The notes below the pieces were generated by a model. That model was not told where the DNA came from, searched no databases, and was given only the letters and a program-made list of their open reading frames with translations. This document shows, piece by piece, positions 7,157-13,791 of a DNA stretch of 13,791 nt (the stretch's first letter is position 1; every line of letters begins with the position of its first letter). Origin of the DNA: Baffinella frigidus (lineage: Eukaryota; Cryptophyceae; Cryptomonadales; Baffinellaceae); contig MU646490.1 in the NCBI GenBank assembly GCA_026770585.1, positions 94,455 to 108,245 of the forward strand, given 5' to 3'. The position numbers and the translations under genes were made by a program.

Positions 7157-7624
7157 CCTAAAACCTGAATCCTAAACCATAAACCATATACCATACACCC
7201 TGAAGCCTGAAGCCTGAACCCTGGCCACTGAACCCTAAGCCCTTAACCCGTAACCCTTAACCCGTAACCCGTAACCCTAAACCCTAAAACCTATAACCTA
7301 AACCCCAAACCCTAAACCCTAAACCCTAAACTCTCAACCCTGGTCCCTAAACCCTAAACCCTGAAACCAAAATCCCAAACCCCAACCCCCCAAACCCCAA
7401 ACCCCAAACCCCAAACCCCAAACCCCAAACCCTAAACCCTAAACCCTACACCCTACACCCTAAACCCTAAACCCCGAACCCTCTAATCTAAACTCTAAAC
7501 CCTTAACCCTAAACCCTAAACACGAAACCCTAAACCCTAACGCCTCACCCCTAACCCCTAACCCCCACACCCTGAACCCGAAAACCTAAACCCTAAACCC
7601 TGAACCCTACCCCCCTAAACCCCA
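7157..7624 (-). repeat. Large CCCTAAA-type heptamer array (intergenic)
   Basis: Roughly 470 bp of degenerate CCCTAAA units with CCCCAAA, CCCGTAA and CCCTACA stretches on the plus strand (the G-rich strand is minus). It is opposite in orientation to most intronic arrays. It is interstitial, with unique sequence on both sides, so it is not a chromosome end. Confidence 0.88.
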
Positions 7625-8067
7625 ACGCCTCTCGTTGGTTGAACACCCCCCCTGCCGCACCTCCCTAGTGCAAGAGCCTCTAGTCGCCCTCGGGGCTTCC
7701 GGATATCCGCAGGCCTCTCCCCGGTGGTCGAAGCGGCAAGCAGCCTCCTCTCCCGGTGCAAGCGTGGTGCCTTCCCCTTGGGACGCGCGGACGGCGCGGA
7801 GGGTGGAGCGTGACCCACCGTTTGCGCGCGTGTGCCTCGCAGGCCACCTGCCGAGCCGGGACAACCGCTTCGTCCCGCCGCCCCGCCGTCTTCCAGCACT
7901 CAAGGCCTCTTGCCGAGCCGGGTGTGGTGCTGACGATGCGCTGCATGTATGTGTGTGGACACGCGTGGCAAATCCCAGGTGTCTGGGCGTCTGGAAGCAA
8001 GGCACACCTTGGTTTCAGCCACCGTGGTCTCGACGCCCTCAGGCAGCCCTCCCAGGAGCGCTGACGG
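7625..8067. other. GC-rich intergenic stretch without a supported gene
   Basis: Long open frames exist on both strands at once (plus 7635-8351, minus 7680-8195), as expected for GC-rich DNA. No frame shows a recognisable motif or convincing codon use. The stretch contains an inverted fragment of the dispersed repeat at 7841-7877. Confidence 0.45.
7841..7877 (-). repeat. Dispersed GC-rich repeat, inverted 5' fragment (copy D)
   Basis: The reverse complement reads CGGGACGAAGCGGTTGTCCC then GGCTCGGCAGGTGGCC, the opening block of copies A and C. The similarity fades beyond it. Confidence 0.65.
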
Positions 8068-8333
8068 CGGGACGAGGCGGGGGTCCCGGCTCGGCAGGTG
8101 GCCCCCATCGCGTACTCCTGGATGCCGTGTCCCGCACCCAGGAGTACGCCAGGGTTCTCCCCACTAGAGACCCCCCCCAACATACCAAGCCGCAAGCTGT
8201 GCGTTTTCCCCGTACGAGGGCTCTAGGGGGGGCTGCGGCGGGTCTGAGGCGCGGAATGCGACGGGGCAAGCACTCTGAGTTGGCCAGACAAGGTGCGTTC
8301 CCCCCTGCGGCGCGCGAAGCAGCGGGTGCTCCC
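8068..8333 (+). repeat. Dispersed GC-rich repeat, copy C (~266 bp)
   Basis: Same block order as copy A. It also includes TTGGCCAGACAAGGTGCG, shared with copy B. A 12-bp perfect stem (GCGTACTCCTGG at 8110, CCAGGAGTACGC at 8138) stands where copy A has an unrelated 8-bp stem. Confidence 0.65.
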
Positions 8334-8745
8334 AACCAAGACCAGCTCTGAAACCCTGCATTTCAGACCCTGCGAGCGCAGGTGCGGAGGGACTGTGTTC
8401 TGGCAACCCAGGCCCAACTGTGTGCTGGCCACCCAGGCCCGTGCGCCTGCAGACGGCACCCCCTGGGGCACTCCAGCTGGGCGGGCACCCAAGCAGGGGC
8501 CTGCCAGCGGCGAAGTGGGCCCCCGGTCGCTGGAAAGTGTTCCAACGTTGAGAAACGCTGAGAAGTGTTTGCAGAAACATCGAAACGCGCACTGGGGGCA
8601 GTATGGGGGCCAAGTGGGCTTCCAAACTGCGAAGGCTACGTGAGCGTGCTCGCGTGGGCAGAAATTCGTGGCTGCCAAGCATTGGTTTTCTCTGCGGTTT
8701 CTGGGCAGAAGGCTTGTTAAGGGAGGTTGGGGACGCCCATCACAG
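8334..8745. other. Intergenic stretch without a supported gene
   Basis: Moderately GC-rich unique sequence with a short direct repeat (CTGGC.ACCCAGGCCC near 8400 and 8425). Open frames on both strands have no recognisable features. Confidence 0.4.
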
Positions 8746-8746
8746 C

Positions 8747-8783
<37 letters not shown>

Positions 8784-8787
8784 TCTT

Positions 8788-8828
<41 letters not shown>
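8746..8828 (+). repeat. CT microsatellite with CTTT interruptions
   Basis: About 80 bp of (CT)n with a few TTT interruptions. The Leu/Ser and Arg/Glu open frames crossing it are artefacts. Between it and the next array (8829-9139) I see no gene; it contains one CCTACGGTAGG palindrome at 9004-9014. Confidence 0.95.
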
Positions 8829-8829
<1 letters not shown>

Positions 8830-9139
8830 GGACGCCAGGATTTGCACCTGACAACCAGAAAACACTCACTGACATCTGGAGCCTTTGCCATCCTGCTGAT
8901 CATGGCCCCTCGTAACTGCGCTATTCGGCGTGTTTGCCCGCGAAACCCTCGATCTCTTTCTTGCTCTTGCTCTCTCTCAACTCATGCCGTCCCGTAGATG
9001 CATCCTACGGTAGGCCTATTCCTAGGATCCTATCACCACCCTGGAGACGTGTGTGTCCTTCAGTGAGAGTAACCCCTGCTACATTGCTTCATACCGACGC
9101 CCACTTGCCACCCTAGACCCTACAGCGGTGTAGTATGTA

Positions 9140-9232
9140 GAGTGGAGGCTGGAGGCTGGAGGGTGGAGGGTGGAGGGTGGGAGGTTCAGGATGGAGGGTG
9201 GAGGGTGGAGGGTGGAGGGTGGAGGGTAGAGG
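9140..9232 (+). repeat. Heptamer array, TGGAGGG variant
   Basis: TGGAGGC then TGGAGGG units repeat with a 7-bp period, another variant of the same heptamer length seen in the telomere-like arrays. Confidence 0.85.
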
Positions 9233-9242
9233 TAACCCTGTG

Positions 9243-9430
9243 GGGTTTCCGGGCGGCTGGACAGGGATGCAGGGGAGGGGAGTTCCCCCTGCTCTGATCT
9301 CAAGGATCCAGGCCTCCCATAAACCGCACTAAGAGGATCACCCCAACACCCGGCATCCATCGGCATCGTTGAGAAACAGAGCAGGGGGGGCTCCCCTACC
9401 CTGCGTCCATGTCCAGAAGCCCGGAAGCCA
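9243..9430. mobile_element. Foldback element with ~60-bp inverted arms
   Basis: The left arm (about 9243-9309) and right arm (about 9366-9430) are reverse complements. In the core 40 bases (9257-9296, starting CTGGACA and ending CTGCTCTG) I count five mismatches. The spacer is about 56 bp, so the RNA would form one long imperfect hairpin. There is no coding capacity. It could be a MITE-type element or a small-RNA-precursor-like hairpin. Confidence 0.65.
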
Positions 9431-10160
9431 AAACCCAGATCCTCAATCAACCCCGAAGGGGGGGAACACCTGGCGGCCATGTTGGTTTCGATCCATCCAC
9501 TGAGCAGCCACTGGGGGCTTCACGGATACAGTCCATCTCAACGAGTTGTACTAGAATCCTATCCCGTGCCCTCTAGACTGACCGGAGTTTCACCAGGAAT
9601 TCAAGGTGAAAAGGTCCTCGGTCGCTGCTAAGTGAAATAAACGCAGTTTTCCCATCGAGCATCTGCCGTGGCACACCGCGCTCATGAAACGAGAGCTTTT
9701 TCTTTGTATTTTTTCGCGCAACGCTCTCTCTCTCTCTCTCTCTCTCTGAGAGCACAGTTAGTAATGGGGTCCTAGGTTCACAGGCTCACACCGGCCTGCG
9801 TCCACACAAAACTCAAAAAGGCTCAGGACTGTCACGTGTGGCGAAAAAATAGTGTTTCTAAAGGTGTGAACCGTCCTCGATTTTGGACCGGGGACGAGTC
9901 TTCGGGTCTAACAGCCAGACCCTACCCTACAGCGGGCTCCGGCGCGGACGTTGGGTGCGGTGGAGCTCGCTCTGGGAAGTGGAATCCCTCCCCAAGCCCT
10001 CCAGGGGCACCTCGATGTTCAAAACCCTCCGCCCCTTACCTAGCTAGGACCCTACCGGATAGTAGGGGACCAGAACGAGTTGTCCGGTGGACCTGATGTC
10101 CTAATGGGGCTGGTTCGGGTTCTGCTGCGCAAGGTGCCCTCCACAGGCTTGGTTGACGCC
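9431..10160. other. Intergenic stretch, no supported gene
   Basis: Includes a CT microsatellite at 9724-9747. A minus-strand open frame at 9573-9755 contains a protein-like piece (KTAFISLSSDRGPFHLEFLV), but splice sites and neighbours do not support it. A plus-strand frame at 9836-10096 is Pro/Ser-rich without features. Confidence 0.4.
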
Positions 10161-10284
10161 CTACAGAGGTACCTCGCTCATGAGAAAGTGCCTCCTCCGA
10201 GGACCCTACAGTAGGACGATGCCCAGGGCCCTACAGTGGTCCCAGGAGGGGGGGCAGTTTCTGATGAGCGAGGTACCCCTGTAG
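10161..10284. mobile_element. 124-bp foldback element with 27-bp inverted ends
   Basis: The left end 10161-10187 (begins CTACAGAGGTACCTCGCTCA) and right end 10258-10284 (ends GAGGTACCCCTGTAG) are reverse complements with two mismatches. The interior has a second nested pairing (CCTCCT with AGGAGG) and a CCTACAGTAGG palindrome (10205-10215). It sits just downstream of the gene 1 stop codon, so it could be part of the 3' untranslated region. Confidence 0.7.
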
Positions 10285-10298
10285 GCGTTGATGACACC

Positions 10299-10364
10299 CT
10301 AGACGTGACTGGCGCCGATGGGAACCGCGTAGTCCGAGGGTGGCTGCGCCGAGAGCTCGTCCCC
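10299..10364 (-). CDS. Gene 1 exon j: last exon with TAG stop
   Basis: The acceptor GGTCCACAG leads into 21 codons, GDELSAQPPSDYAVPIGASH then V, and TAG at 10301-10299. The phase matches exon i. A weak donor (CAC before GTCTAG) overlaps the stop, so continuation cannot be fully excluded. I found no clear polyadenylation signal downstream; the 124-bp foldback follows within 15 bases. Confidence 0.5.
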   Translation of the reverse strand, partial: GDELSAQPPSDYAVPIGASHV

Positions 10365-13300
10365 CTGTGGACCAACCCGATGAGGGTTTAGCGTTTGGGG
10401 TTTGGGGTTTATGGTTTATGGATTGGCGGTTGGGGTTTATGGTTAACGGGGGGGGGGCTGGGGATCAGGGAATACGCACCTCCCTGTGTCAGTACAAACA
10501 ACACGACAAAGCCCCCCCCACACACATAGGTTGCATCGTTGTGGGCGCTAAGGACAGTTCCGAGGGTTGCTACCGGGAGAGTCCCGAGCACCGACTCCAC
10601 CACGCGCTTCGTCGCAGAGACGTCGCTTTTCGCCTGCTGTTTAAGGTTTAGGGTTGAGGGTTGAGGGTTGAGGGTTTAGTCTGTAGAGAGCAGGGTTCAG
10701 CATTCGGGATTCAGGATTCGGGATTCAGGGTTCAGGGTGTAGGGTGTAGGGTGTTGGGTGTAGGGTGTAGGGTGTAGGTTGTAGGGTGCAGGGTATAGGG
10801 TGTAGGGAGTAGGGTGTAGGGTGTAGAGCGTAGGGTGTAGGGTGTAGGGTGTAGGGCGTAGGGTGTAGGGTTCAGGGTGTAGGTTGTAGGTTGTAGGTTG
10901 TAGGTTGTAGGTTGTAGGGTGTAGGGTGTAGGGTGTCGCCTGCGCGCCGTCGGGCTTCGCCGCTGGCCGGAGGAAGGCCAGCACGAAGCGCACTACGAGC
11001 AGGACCAGCGTCGCCTGTGCCCGGGGTTGGGTTTTTGGGCGAAGGGAGCTGTACCTGGGTTAACCTTAAGCCCAATGCCCCATGTTCAATACCCAATACC
11101 CTAAGCCCCACGCCCTAATCTCCAAGCCCCAAGCCCTGAGCCCAAAGCCCCAAGCCCTACGCGTAAACGAGATAGTGGGACGGACCTCGACTGGAATGGT
11201 GCAGGCGAGAAAAAACAAGGCGTTGTAAAACAAATCGCAACGGTTCGCGGATGTGCTTGGTAGCAACTGTTGTACGGGTGGTAGTACTTTTTACTCAACT
11301 AAGCCAAGAGTGTGGGACGGACCGCGACGAGAATGGTGCAGGCGAGAAGAAGCGAGGTGTTGGCATCCCAGGACATGTACTTCTCGCCGCCCTCCGCCGC
11401 CACCCACTGCCAAGGGGATGATGCTTCAGAGTTCGGCCTTCTGCGTTAGTATCTGCGTTGCTATCAGCACTGGTGTCTGTGAAACTGATCTGTGATCAGA
11501 CTGTTACTTACGGTGCAGGAAACAGCAAACAGCAAACAACAAATAGGGGTTTGGGTTAGCAAGTGGGGGACGGTATGAAGCGATGCACGTCGACAGTAAA
11601 TACGGTATTGGACTAGTGTAGGCCGTACGGGGGCAGGGCAGACCTGACAGTTATCCCGACATTCATCCCGGGCCGCGCGCTCTCCTAAACCCACCACCCC
11701 AAAACAGGAAACAGGAAACCCAAGGTCCTCAACCCAAAACAAAAGCTAACACCTACGAGGCAGACCTTGCCGCCACGGCACACTTGCGGGATGCCGCGCG
11801 CTGTGTCGCCTGCTTCAGGGTTTCAGGTTCAAGGTGTGGGGTGTGGGGTTTGGGGTTTGGGGTTTGAGGTTTTGGGTTTAGAGTTAAGGGTGTAGGGTTT
11901 TGGGTTTATGGTCTAGAGTTTAGGGTTTAGGGTTTAGGGTTTAGGGTTTAGGGTTGAGAGGTTTGGGTTCAGGGTTTAGGGTTTAGGGTTTAGGGTTCAG
12001 GGTTTAGTGTATTTTTGCAGGGTTTAGGGTGTAGCGTTTAGGGTGACCGGAATCCGCGAGCGGAATTCCGCAGCGCGTCTGGTCCTCGAGACACACGTTG
12101 CACTTTCCCGCCCTGCTTTCAGGTTCAGGATTTAGGGTTCGGTGTTTAGGGTGTGGGGTTGCGTGGTGAGTGTTGTTTGTTGTGTGATGTGATTTGTGTG
12201 TTCGGTGGTCAGAGGGGGCATGGTGTGTGTTTTGTGTTTGTTGTTGTGTGTTGTGTGTTGTGTGTTGGGTGATGTGTGATGTGTGTTGAGTGTGAGCTGT
12301 GGGTTGAGGGTTGGGGGTAGAGGTTTGAGGGTCGAGGACGTCAAGCAAACAGCAATTGAAGAAGGAGGGTCGATCGTACCGGCACGTGCCCTCCCACGCG
12401 ACGGCCGAAGAGGAGAAGGACACCGAGAAGGCTGCCACCGTCTTCGGGGTCGGAAGGCCGTTCGCAGAATATTCGAAGAGCCCCGTCGATGCCGACAGAC
12501 GAGGGTTCTGCAGCTGTGTGCCGTATAGGGGTGAGGGGTTAGGTTTCGAGGTTAGGGGTTCGGTGCACGTGTTTTGTCTGAGAGGGGTTTTGGGACAGGA
12601 GGTCGTGAGTGCTGCGGGTTTAGAGTTTAGAGTTCAGGGTTTGAAGGTCCGGGTTTGGGGTCTACGGTGTAGGGTTTAGGGTTTAGGGTTTAGGGTCTAG
12701 GGTTTGGGGATTTCGGTTCTGGGTTTTGGGTTTAGAGATCAGGGTTTAGGGATGAGGGATTTGGGTTTGGGGTTTGGGGTTGAGGGTTGAGGGTTGAGGG
12801 TTTAGGGTTAGGGTTTGGGGTGTATAGTGTATGATTTGAGTGTTAGGGTTTGGAGTTTCGGGTTTAGGGTGTCGGGTTCATGATGTCGGGTTTTGGGTTC
12901 AGGGTTCAGGGTTTAGGGTTTAGGATTGAGGATTTAGGGTTCATGGTATAAAGATTTGTGTTCAAGGTTTATGGTTCAGGGTTTGAGATTTAGTGTTTCG
13001 GATTTCACTTCTTGTGTTTCGTGTTTCGGGTTTCGGGTTTAGTTTTTGAGATTCAGGGTTCAGGGTTTAGGGTTTGGGGTTTAGGGTTTAGGGTGTAGGC
13101 ACCTTGAAGGTCTCGTCGATGGCAAGCGTTTTGGCGCACTGGAGGGCAGTGTCTGCCTCGAGCAGCCAATTTGGCGAGAACCCCACCTAATCAGGGAACA
13201 TCATTTCATGTACTGAATTTGGGCAACACGGGTTTAGGCGTGACATTGAAACTGATTTTACAGCAATCTAAACCCTAGCCTTACTCCTAAACCCCAAACC

Positions 13301-13749
13301 CTACATCCTTACACCTTACACCTTACACCTTACACCTTACACCTTACACCTTACACCTCACACCTTACACCTTACACCTTACACCTTACACCTTACACCG
13401 TACACCATACACCTTACACCTTACACCCCACACCTTACACCTCACACCTCACACCTTACACCTCACACCTCACACCTTACACCTTACACCATAACCCCAA
13501 ACCCAAACCCCAAACCCTGAAACCTGCACCCTGCACCCCACACCCTACACCCTACACCCTACGCCCTACACCCTGCTCCCTACACCCTCAACCCTACACC
13601 CTATCCCCGTTGACCTTAACGTTGACGTTGCAGGAAGCGTAGGGCAGGAGGCACTTCTCGGCGAGGCAGAGCTTTTGCGAGAGGGTGTTCTTGAAGCCGA
13701 CGTCCGTGGCGTTGTCTCCGGGGCACTGGTCCGTCGCACACGTCTGTGC
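10299..13749 (-). CDS. Gene 1: C-terminal part of a Cys-rich single-pass membrane protein
   Basis: The spliced gene enters from the right edge. Exons are a 13749-13615, b 13186-13103, c 12507-12380, d 12112-12048, e 11809-11766, g 11406-11323, h 11014-10940, i 10633-10574 and j 10364-10299. Every junction closes in phase, including the phase-2 (c-d) and phase-1 (d-e) ones. The ectodomain exons carry repeated Cys (C..D.C, CLAEKC, CNVC) and one NAT and one NTS glycosylation-type site. Exons g and h together form one continuous hydrophobic span, TSLLLACTILVA then ATLVLLVVRFVLAFL, followed by RPAAKPDG as a positive cytoplasmic edge. The tail is about 50 residues. Family not recognised; it looks like a receptor or adhesion-type surface protein, which is inference. 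Confidence 0.65.
10384..10447 (+). repeat. Short heptamer array, TTTGGGG/TTTATGG, in intron i-j
   Basis: About nine 7-bp units (GTTTGGG, GTTTATG, GGTTAAC) just upstream of the exon j acceptor. Confidence 0.75.
10574..10633 (-). CDS. Gene 1 exon i: cytoplasmic tail (AKSDVSATKRVVESVLGTLP)
   Basis: 20 codons between AACAGCAG and CTCCCG before GTAGCA, phase 0. It contains Ser/Thr and basic residues typical of a regulated cytoplasmic tail. The next intron contains a short TTTGGGG array at 10384-10447. Confidence 0.58.
10634..10939 (-). other. Intron h-i made of heptamer repeat, GC-AG ends, flanked by 8-bp direct repeats
   Basis: The whole 306-bp intron is CCCTACA/CCCTGAA-type heptamer array on the transcript strand, apart from about ten bases at the acceptor. 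GCAGGCGA occurs at both exon-intron junctions (10935-10942 and 10629-10636 on the plus strand as TCGCCTGC). Deleting the array plus one copy restores the frame ...DGAQAKSD.... Confidence 0.65.
10940..11014 (-). CDS. Gene 1 exon h: transmembrane helix, second half
   Basis: The acceptor GGGCACAG leads into 25 codons: ATLVLLVVRFVLAFLRP then AAKPDGAQ, phase 0. No GT donor is available near the end; the exon stops at GCGCAG before GCGACA, so a GC-AG intron is inferred. The RP/K edge after the hydrophobic run places the C-terminus in the cytoplasm by the positive-inside rule. Confidence 0.6.
11068..11160 (-). repeat. Degenerate CCCTAAG/CCCCAAG heptamer array
   Basis: Plus-strand units such as CCCAATA, CCCTAAG, CCCCAAG and CCCTGAG with a 7-bp period, in the intron before exon h. 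Confidence 0.8.
11186..11266 (-). CDS. Exon g' candidate: diverged duplicate of exon g
   Basis: 27 codons in phase 0 (LLPSTSANRCDLFYNALFF then LACTIPVE) between ACAACAG and GTCGAG before GTCCGT. The last ~39 bases and the first ~10 intron bases are clearly related to exon g (ACCATTC..GTCG.G/GTCCGTCCCAC). The 5' halves are unrelated. It could be an alternative transmembrane exon or a decayed copy. Confidence 0.35.
11323..11406 (-). CDS. Gene 1 exon g: juxtamembrane segment and start of the transmembrane helix
   Basis: The acceptor CCTTGGCAG leads into 28 codons: WVAAEGGEKYMSWDANTS then LLLACTILVA, phase 0, ending GTCGCG before GTCCGT. An NTS glycosylation-type site sits just before the membrane. 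Reading through the donor meets TAG twelve codons later, so splicing is needed. Joined to exon h it gives one continuous hydrophobic span. Confidence 0.6.
11629..11643 (-). CDS. Possible 15-nt microexon (VCPAP)
   Basis: ACTGTCAG, then GTCTGCCCTGCCCCC, then GTACGG: five codons in phase 0 that would fit between exons e and g and keep the frame. It is very short, so this is weak evidence on sequence alone. Confidence 0.15.
11766..11809 (-). CDS. Gene 1 exon e: DTARGIPQVCRGGK
   Basis: After CTGAAGCAG two bases complete the phase-1 codon of exon d (Gly), then 14 codons run to GGCAAG before GTCTGC (phase 0). An alternative donor at 11753 would add VCLV but leave phase 1, which does not match exon g. 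Confidence 0.58.
11814..12046 (+). repeat. Heptamer array filling intron d-e
   Basis: Units of TTTAGGG, TTTGGGG and GTGGGGT run from the exon d donor to within five bases of the exon e acceptor. The intron has little other sequence. Confidence 0.88.
12048..12112 (-). CDS. Gene 1 exon d: Cys-rich module (GKCNVCLEDQTRCGIPLADS)
   Basis: After GAAAGCAG one base completes the phase-2 codon of exon c. 21 codons follow, ending TCCG before GTCACC (phase 1). Three Cys in 14 residues suggest a small disulphide-linked extracellular module. Confidence 0.68.
12120..12330 (+). repeat. TG-rich degenerate repeat in intron c-d
   Basis: TTTAGGG-like units give way to TTGTGTG and GATGTGTG units, still often spaced seven to eight bases apart. 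It occupies most of the intron. Confidence 0.75.
12380..12507 (-). CDS. Gene 1 exon c: Ser/Phe-rich ectodomain segment
   Basis: The acceptor CAGCTGCAG leads into 42 codons plus two bases: NPRLSASTGLFEYSANGL, then PTPKTVAAFSVSFSSSAVAW, then EGTC, ending CG before GTACGA. The alternating hydrophobic/Ser pattern suggests beta strands. A plus-strand frame over the same bases also looks protein-like, but only the minus frame splices in phase to exons b and d. Confidence 0.65.
12530..13098 (+). repeat. Long degenerate heptamer array in intron b-c
   Basis: TTTAGGG, TTTGGGG, TTGAGGG, TTCAGGG and GTTTCGG units over about 570 bp, filling nearly the whole intron from the exon b donor to the exon c acceptor. 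Confidence 0.88.
13103..13186 (-). CDS. Gene 1 exon b: VGFSPNWLLEADTALQCAKT segment
   Basis: 28 codons between CTGATTAG and TTCAAG before GTGCCT, phase 0 on both sides, ending LAIDETFK. It has one Cys and an amphipathic helical look, and no stops in this frame. Its donor runs straight into the heptamer array. Confidence 0.65.
13266..13610 (-). repeat. Heptamer array, CACCTTA/CCCTACA variants, in intron a-b
   Basis: About 345 bp. The left two thirds are CACCTTA (TAAGGTG on the other strand), the right third CCCTACA and CCCCAAA. It abuts the exon a donor almost directly. The G-rich strand is minus, that is, the same strand as the transcript. Confidence 0.9.
13615..13749 (-). CDS. Gene 1 exon a: Cys-rich ectodomain
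   Basis: 45 codons with six Cys: AQTCATDQCPGDNATDVGF, then KNTLSQKLCLAEKCLLPYAS, then CNVNVK. It contains an N-glycosylation-type NAT. The donor is AAG before GTCAAC, phase 0, and an extra GTCAACG lies 11 bp upstream, so the donor sequence is locally doubled. The acceptor (ACGAG after a C run) is the weakest part; CACAG six bases on would also fit. Confidence 0.62.
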
Positions 13750-13791
13750 CTCGTTTGGGGGGGGGTTAGGAGGGGTGGGGTCTAGGGGGTG

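Noticed and set aside
7157-7624. True chromosome end
   Set aside because: The array is degenerate and has unique sequence and gene structure on both sides, with arrays in both orientations in the window; it is interstitial.
7635-8351. 238-codon plus-strand open frame
   Set aside because: GC-rich DNA with equally long frames on the opposite strand; it runs through the dispersed repeat copy C and an inverted fragment, and shows no recognisable domain.
8603-8997. Leu/Ser or Arg/Glu repeat proteins across the CT tract
   Set aside because: Microsatellite translation; no supporting exon structure.
9573-9755. Minus-strand piece KTAFISLSSDRGPFHLEF
   Set aside because: Protein-like over about 40 codons, but it lies between genes, has poor splice sites and reaches into the CT tract; not enough to call.
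12356-12679. Plus-strand frame with KKEGRSYRHVPSHATAEEE
   Set aside because: Looks protein-like, but the minus frame over the same bases has splice sites that close in phase 0 and phase 2 with exons b and d.
13266-13510. CRISPR-like array of short repeats
   Set aside because: Contiguous 7-bp tandem units with no spacers, in a eukaryotic intron.

Overview
This window looks like nuclear DNA of a photosynthetic eukaryote, most likely a green alga. I lean towards a prasinophyte-type lineage such as Pyramimonadales, but that is only a guess from general knowledge. The evidence is split genes with phase-matched GT-AG junctions, and many interstitial arrays of the plant/green-algal telomere heptamer TTTAGGG and its variants. 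I see no prokaryotic gene organisation. Most long open frames are low-complexity or antisense shadows; the real coding information is in short exons, nearly all on the minus strand.

I can assemble two minus-strand genes by matching splice sites and codon phase. Gene 1 enters from the right edge and runs down to about 10299. It reads as a secreted or extracellular Cys-rich region (exons a to e), one transmembrane helix split by an intron (exons g and h), a short cytoplasmic tail (exons i and j), and a TAG stop. Gene 2 starts at an ATG at 6682 in an ideal Kozak context (ACCATGG) and leaves through the left edge. It has a Pro-rich disordered N-terminus, an acidic patch, a charged middle region that is only partly resolved, and then four consecutive phase-matched exons (2713 down to 439). 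Those four build a complete cyclic-nucleotide-binding (CNBD/Crp-fold) domain whose phosphate-binding signature is degenerate. The exon order of gene 2 between 4760 and 2714 is not settled.

Between the genes (about 6683-10298) I find no convincing exon. The stretch holds a GC-rich dispersed repeat family with hairpins, a 470-bp CCCTAAA-type array, CT microsatellites, a TGGAGGG array and two foldback (inverted-repeat) elements. A third foldback lies in a gene 2 intron.

Three things stand out. First, most introns carry heptamer arrays, and each array tends towards its own variant (TTTAGGG, TGTAGGG, TTTGGGG, TAAGGTG). The 306-bp intron between exons h and i is nothing but such an array, has GC-AG ends and is bounded by an 8-bp direct repeat (GCAGGCGA), as if the array had inserted and become an intron. 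Second, the DNA just downstream of many exons holds local duplications of the exon end and/or 5' splice site, giving rows of decoy donors. Third, several foldbacks share a palindrome, CCTACNGTAGG. All assignments come from reading the sequence; no homology search or transcript data were available.
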